A DNA stretch of 64,000 bases from Desulforhopalus singaporensis (lineage in GTDB: Bacteria; Desulfobacterota; Desulfobulbia; Desulfobulbales; Desulfocapsaceae): the NCBI RefSeq assembly GCF_900104445.1, contig NZ_FNJI01000004.1, positions 1-64,000 of the forward strand, in the 5' to 3' direction. Made by a program: the position numbers and the translations under genes. Each line of letters opens with the position of its first letter. The stretch's first letter is position 1. The notes beneath the pieces were generated by a model, which ran no database searches, had not been told where the DNA came from, and saw only the letters and a list, made by a program, of their open reading frames with translations. This document shows positions 59,791-64,000 of the stretch, in pieces.

Positions 59791-61131
59791 ATGAGGATTC
59801 TTTTATTCGGGGCAACCAATATAGGGTGGATGATTGCATCAAGGATGTACCTGGGGCATGACGTTACCATCATCGACGATCAGGGGCCGCTTGCCGAGAA
59901 GTTTCATAGTCTTGATATCAGTTTTGTTTCGGGAAGCGGGACCGATATTATGGCCCTGCAGAGAGCAAATGCGGCCAAGGCTGACTGTTTTATCGCCTGT
60001 TCTGTACACGACGAAGCCAATATAGTCGCATGCTGGACGGCGAAAAAACTCGCTGAAATCGAAACTGTCTGTTTTGTCTCTAGGGTTGATATTTTTAACA
60101 ATTTCGCGCCCTCCGTTCAGAATCGCTATCACACCAAGTACGATATTGACACGGTTATCTGGCCCGAGCAGCTTCTTACCCAGGATATATTCAGGATCCT
60201 GCTGGTGCCGGGAGCCGTAGACGTGGAGTATTTCGATGAAGGGCAGGCGAAGATGTTTGAGTATCCCATAAGAGAAAGCTCTCCGCTGTGTTCCGTACCG
60301 CTCAAAGACTACCATTTCCCCGACGATGTTCTCATGGTCGGCATTTATCGCGACGGCGGCCTTTTTGTGCCGAACGGATCGTCAAAAGTCGAGGCGGGCG
60401 ACCGGGCTATATTTATGGGGACCGGGCTTGGTCTTGATATGCTGGCGGCGGACATCTTTCCCAAAAGTAACAACAGGATCAAGACGGTGGCGGTCATTGG
60501 CGGGGGCAACGTCGGCTTTTTTCTCGCCCAGAAGATGGAGCAGGCCGATCTCAATGTGAAAATTATCGAATACGATATGGCAAGGTGTGAGTTTCTTGCC
60601 GATAATCTCAAGAAGAGCCTGGTCCTGCAGGCTGATGGAACCGATATTGGGCTGCTTGAGGAAGAGTCCATAGGCAAGATGGACGCCGTAGTCTGCGTTA
60701 CCAACAATGACGAAAAAAACTTGCTGTGCTCTCTTCTGGTAAAGCAGCTGGGGGCGCAGCGGGTTGTAACCAGAGTCCAGAATGTTCGCAATGCCAAGCT
60801 GTTTGAACGTGTCGGCATCGATGTGGTCGTATCCCCCTGGGAATCGGCGCTCAGAGAGCTGTTGAATCATTTCCAGACCAGGAACGTGGATATTCTTGCC
60901 ATGGTTGAAAGAGGCAAGGGGGAAGTGGTCCGGGTCACGGTGCCGGCGGATTTTCCCGACACCATGGTCATGGACCTCAAGCTGCCCGCCAATGTAATTA
61001 TCGGAATGATAAAGCGTCACAGGGGATACCTCATCCCCAAGGGTTCAACGGTTATTCATGCCAACGACCGGCTGAAAATATTCACCAGAACCGAGAACAA
61101 GGAAGGGATCAACGCGGTATTTACAAAATGA
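59791..61131 (+). CDS. trkA: Trk potassium transport NAD-binding protein
   Basis: 446 residues with two RCK (TrkA-N/TrkA-C) halves. The first Rossmann motif is IRILLFGATNIGWMIASRMYLGHDVTIID-like, with GATNIG rather than the usual GxGxxG. The second is standard (VAVIGGGNVGFFLAQKME). The first nucleotide site is therefore atypical. TrkA binds NAD(H)/ATP and gates TrkH. trkH starts 4 bases before the trkA stop (ATGA overlap), so the two are translationally coupled. Confidence 0.93.
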   Translation: MRILLFGATNIGWMIASRMYLGHDVTIIDDQGPLAEKFHSLDISFVSGSGTDIMALQRANAAKADCFIACSVHDEANIVACWTAKKLAEIETVCFVSRVDIFNNFAPSVQNRYHTKYDIDTVIWPEQLLTQDIFRILLVPGAVDVEYFDEGQAKMFEYPIRESSPLCSVPLKDYHFPDDVLMVGIYRDGGLFVPNGSSKVEAGDRAIFMGTGLGLDMLAADIFPKSNNRIKTVAVIGGGNVGFFLAQKMEQADLNVKIIEYDMARCEFLADNLKKSLVLQADGTDIGLLEEESIGKMDAVVCVTNNDEKNLLCSLLVKQLGAQRVVTRVQNVRNAKLFERVGIDVVVSPWESALRELLNHFQTRNVDILAMVERGKGEVVRVTVPADFPDTMVMDLKLPANVIIGMIKRHRGYLIPKGSTVIHANDRLKIFTRTENKEGINAVFTK

Positions 61132-62582
61132 AATTAAAGACTGTTTCAAACGCATTGGGTCTTGTTCTTATCGGTTACGGAATTATCATTCTCTCTCCCA
61201 TTGTGGTCGCGGTCCTGGAAAAGGAATATACCTCAATCCTGCCTTTTGTGGTCGCTTCATGCTGTTCCATCACCCTGGGGGGGCTTTGTAAATGGAAAGG
61301 CGGCCGGATCAATAATTTTGACTCCATCAAACGTTCCGACGGGTTGCTGGTGGTCACGCTCACCTGGCTCGTTACCGCCCTGATCGGTGCCATCCCTTAT
61401 CTTTTTTACGGTATATCTCCTCTTGACGCCTACTTTGAATCGGTCTCGGGACTGACGACTACCGGGGCCACGATTCTTACCGATTTTTCCTTGTATCCCA
61501 AAGACTTTTTCTTCTGGCGAAGTCTCAGTCAATGGCTCGGCGGCATGGGCATTATAGTCCTGTTTATCGCCATCCTTCCGCAGTTTGCCGTGGCCGGCCG
61601 CCGATTGTTTTTTGCCGAGGCGCCGGGGCCGACCGAGGAAAAGATAACCCCGCGTATCGCCCATACGGCAAAAGCGCTGTGGATGATCTACGTGCTGCTC
61701 ACCATAGCTGAGGTTTTGTTACTTTATCTTGCCGGAATGCCTCTGTTCGATGCGGTATGCAACAGCCTCTCGACCATGGCTGCGGGCGGCTTCTCGCCGC
61801 ACCCCCAGTCGATAATGGGGTACGGCAACCCATCGGTTGTCTGGATAATAACGTTTTTCATGTTTCTTGCCGGTAGTAACTTTGCTTTGCAATACAGGTT
61901 CCTGGTCCAGCTGAAACCGAAGTCCCTGCTGAAAAACGATGAGTTCATGTTCTATGTGTTTATTGTTGTGGTACTGTCCGTCGCTCTTTGCGGATTTTTG
62001 TTTTTCGGCCATGACATGTCGCTGGAAAAAAGCATGCGGGACAGTCTCTTTCAGGTGGTTTCAATCCTGACGACAACCGGTTTTTCCTCTGCCGATTTTG
62101 CGCTGTGGCTGGTGTCGGCGCAGGTCGTGCTGATGACGGTCATGTTCGTCGGCGGTTGTGCCGGTTCGGCGGGGGGCGGGATCAAGGTGGTCCGGATACT
62201 GTTTGTCGGGCGGTATCTCAAGCGTGAGATTGCCCAGACGCTTCATCCCCAGGCTGTTCTGCCGATAAAGATCGACAGGACCACCGTCCCGGATAACATC
62301 CAGCGGCAAATGATAGGTTTTCTGCTTTTTTACGTCTGCCTGCTTGTGGCCTCCGGGTTGATCGTGACGATAATAGAAGGTGACGCCTCCATCGGTTTTA
62401 TCGGCACTGCTGCCACCATAGGCAACATCGGGCCAGGATTTGGCGAAATCGGTCCAATGGGCAGCTTTGGCGGACTGGCGGCAAGTACCAAGGTTATTTT
62501 CATCATAGATATGGTCGTGGGTCGTCTTGAACTTATTCCTTTTCTGGTAATGCTTCACCGGGATTTCTGGGGCGTGAAGTAG
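61128..62582 (+). CDS. trkH: Trk potassium uptake membrane protein
   Basis: 484 residues with the four pore-loop architecture of TrkH/KtrB. Pore signatures SGLTTTGATIL (first), NSLSTMAAGGFSP (second), SILTTTGFSSADF (third) and TAATIGNIGPGFG (fourth) are all visible. It imports potassium across the inner membrane with TrkA as the cytoplasmic regulator, important for osmotic and pH balance. Its start overlaps trkA by 4 bases. About 175 bases separate it from the histidine kinase gene that follows. Confidence 0.95.
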   Translation: MKLKTVSNALGLVLIGYGIIILSPIVVAVLEKEYTSILPFVVASCCSITLGGLCKWKGGRINNFDSIKRSDGLLVVTLTWLVTALIGAIPYLFYGISPLDAYFESVSGLTTTGATILTDFSLYPKDFFFWRSLSQWLGGMGIIVLFIAILPQFAVAGRRLFFAEAPGPTEEKITPRIAHTAKALWMIYVLLTIAEVLLLYLAGMPLFDAVCNSLSTMAAGGFSPHPQSIMGYGNPSVVWIITFFMFLAGSNFALQYRFLVQLKPKSLLKNDEFMFYVFIVVVLSVALCGFLFFGHDMSLEKSMRDSLFQVVSILTTTGFSSADFALWLVSAQVVLMTVMFVGGCAGSAGGGIKVVRILFVGRYLKREIAQTLHPQAVLPIKIDRTTVPDNIQRQMIGFLLFYVCLLVASGLIVTIIEGDASIGFIGTAATIGNIGPGFGEIGPMGSFGGLAASTKVIFIIDMVVGRLELIPFLVMLHRDFWGVK

Positions 62583-62758
62583 CAGCGGAAGGTCCGGCGG
62601 CGCCAAAAAATAAAAGGGGCTGCGTTTTCTCTACAGGCGATGCTCCTGTTGTATCTGCTGACTCAAGTTTGACCGGAAAAAGCGATTCCGCCCGGGGGCG
62701 GACAGCATGCTGGTGACGGACCGGTTTATCCTTTACCCCCTTGTTAGTGCAGAATATT

Positions 62759-64000
62759 ATGAAAAAATATCGTCTTCCTTCCCTGAGCCTGAGACGCAAG
62801 ATAATCATAATTCTTTCCTGTTATGTCTTTGGGATACTGGTAATGACGATGGCCTCCCAGGAAGACCTGTACAAGGCCCAGGAAAAACTTGAGGTCGTCG
62901 AGCTGGCATACAGCCTTCACTCCATCATTCTTGAGGTGCGGCGGTATGAAAAAAACTTTCTTCTCTACGGGACGACGGAAGCCCTGAATGAAAATCATAA
63001 ACAGCTCGATCTTGCCCTTGAAACGGTGGAAAACATCAAGACACAGGTTTCGCGGTTTAAGGCGTATCCCTTGCTGGTCGAGTTGAAAAAACAGATACTC
63101 TCGTACCAGGGTGCCATGAAGGCGTTTTCGACTGAGTTCGTGAGGATCTCTGAGTCGGGGCAGCGCGTCTTCCCGGGAAATGCGCGTTACCCCGGTGATG
63201 CGGTGGAGAATCTGCCGAAAAACGGCGAGATGGTGGATAATCTGCGTTTTGAGGGGCAGGAAATGACTGTAACCAGCGAGGAGCTGGTAAGTTTTGAACA
63301 TCTGCAGATTCGTTCAATCCTGAACCAGTTGATCGAGCAGCTGCTGGTCTGGTCACTGGTGGCCATCACTATCGGTATTTTCATGCCCCTGATCATGTCC
63401 CTTAAAATATTCAAGCCGTTGCGGGTTATCAAGGCGGCGACCGAGGATATCGCAAGGGGGCGCTTCAGCAAGATAGAGGTCCTCAATACCCGGGATGAGA
63501 TGCAGCAGGTGATGGAGGCGTTTAACACCATGGTCCATGAACTGGAACTGCGCCAGAACCAGCTGGTGCAGTCGCAGAAACTGTCGTCGATCGGTACCCT
63601 GACCGCCGGTATCGCTCACCAGCTGAACAACCCTCTCAATAATATCTCAACCTCCTGCCAGATTGCGCTCGATGATTTTGACGCCGGTGATCAGGCAATG
63701 ATCAGGAAAATGCTCGGTAATATAGACCAGGAAACATGCAGGGCAAGGGACGTGGTCCAGGGGTTGCTGGAATTTTCCAGAACCAGGGACTTTGAGGTGG
63801 CGCCGGTCAACCTCCTGGAAGTCGTGAAGCGATCGCTCAGCCTGGTAAAAAGCCAGGTGCCGGCAAACGTTGTGTTGACTGTTGATATCTCCGAACACCT
63901 TGTCTTGCCGATGGACGCCCAGCGGGTACAGGAGGTGCTGCTGAATATGATCATCAATGCCGTTCAGGCGATCAGCGGCGAGGGGCAGGTGGCTATCAGC
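62759..64000 (+). CDS. Sensor histidine kinase, 3' end beyond the window
   Basis: 414 codons are open to the window edge, starting at an ATG at 62759 that has no clear ribosome-binding site (GTG 62747 and TTG 62741 are in-frame alternatives). One helix lies near residues 14-32. The extracytoplasmic region (about 35-195) is helical and leucine-rich, with a four-helix-bundle look. A second helix lies near 197-218. A HAMP-like segment (KIFKPLRVIKAATEDIARGRFSKIEV) follows. HisKA has GIAHQLNNPLNNI (phospho-His about 287). The N box (LLNMIINAVQAI) lies at the right edge, so the ATPase domain is cut off. The response regulator is presumably downstream. Confidence 0.85.
   Translation, partial: MKKYRLPSLSLRRKIIIILSCYVFGILVMTMASQEDLYKAQEKLEVVELAYSLHSIILEVRRYEKNFLLYGTTEALNENHKQLDLALETVENIKTQVSRFKAYPLLVELKKQILSYQGAMKAFSTEFVRISESGQRVFPGNARYPGDAVENLPKNGEMVDNLRFEGQEMTVTSEELVSFEHLQIRSILNQLIEQLLVWSLVAITIGIFMPLIMSLKIFKPLRVIKAATEDIARGRFSKIEVLNTRDEMQQVMEAFNTMVHELELRQNQLVQSQKLSSIGTLTAGIAHQLNNPLNNISTSCQIALDDFDAGDQAMIRKMLGNIDQETCRARDVVQGLLEFSRTRDFEVAPVNLLEVVKRSLSLVKSQVPANVVLTVDISEHLVLPMDAQRVQEVLLNMIINAVQAISGEGQVAIS

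Overview
The window looks like chromosomal DNA of an anaerobic, flavin- and ferredoxin-rich member of the Desulfobacterota (former Deltaproteobacteria), probably a sulfate reducer or a relative such as the Desulfobulbales. The basis is indirect: a four-subunit 2-oxoacid:ferredoxin oxidoreductase, a membrane Fe-S partner for ETF next to etfBA, several acyl-CoA dehydrogenases, a DsrC/TusE-family protein, cobalamin adenosylation, and an NtrC-type sigma-54 two-component pair. I found no rRNA, tRNA, CRISPR array, phage or insertion sequence; the DNA reads as a continuous, densely coded chromosome.

Layout. (1) 0.1-3.4 kb: a secreted metzincin protease with three disulfide-type NEW3-like repeats, transcribed leftward behind a class I (GEMM-I) cyclic-di-GMP-type riboswitch whose expression platform contains a 6-bp anti-Shine-Dalgarno helix. 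(2) 3.6-15.3 kb: housekeeping and stress genes (hslO, a chalcone-isomerase-like secreted protein, cupin, two EamA exporters flanking an aspartate-racemase-like enzyme, modF, yciA, a ferric-reductase-like membrane protein plus YceI, a tiny zinc protein, a DsrC/TusE-like protein, cobO, folA). (3) 15.5-24.3 kb: a zinc-ribbon membrane protein, NfeD, an ArsR-permease-thioredoxin operon with a very clear promoter/operator, an EamA exporter, a DnaJ-like protein, and a membrane TVP38-type/FAD disulfide oxidoreductase fusion paired with a DUF547 protein. (4) 24.3-33.6 kb, leftward: sigma-54 response regulator and its kinase, universal stress protein, a beta-helix protein with a CBS-domain protein, and korDABC. 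(5) 34.4-42.2 kb, rightward: a fatty-acid activation and dehydrogenation cluster (acyl-CoA synthetase, two acyl-CoA dehydrogenases, a metallo-beta-lactamase-fold hydrolase, an unusual cysteine-rich Fe-S protein). (6) 42.5-50 kb: a Gate-domain membrane protein, a MerR-family regulator, the membrane Fe-S oxidoreductase with etfB and etfA, a hotdog thioesterase, and a FadL-type outer-membrane channel. (7) 50-59 kb: radical SAM protein, 2,4-dienoyl-CoA reductase, SYLF protein, enoyl-CoA hydratase, a 3-hydroxyisobutyrate-dehydrogenase-family enzyme, tryptophanase, thpR, tcdA. (8) 59-64 kb: Cys-cluster protein, trkA-trkH potassium uptake, and a histidine kinase running off the right edge.

How it fits together. 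Regions 5-7 describe uptake (FadL), activation (acyl-CoA synthetase), oxidation (acyl-CoA dehydrogenases, enoyl-CoA hydratase, dienoyl-CoA reductase), electron transfer to the membrane quinone pool (EtfAB plus the membrane Fe-S protein), and thioester turnover of fatty acids. 3-hydroxyacyl-CoA dehydrogenase and thiolase are not in the window. A shared DNA motif, ACGT(A/T)AAGGT(A/C)A, occurs at the promoters of the acyl-CoA synthetase gene, the ETF operon and the merR gene itself. The best new hypothesis here is that this MerR-type regulator controls an acyl-CoA/ETF regulon, which may also include the distant chalcone-isomerase-like gene. The riboswitch-protease pair is the strongest individual regulatory finding.
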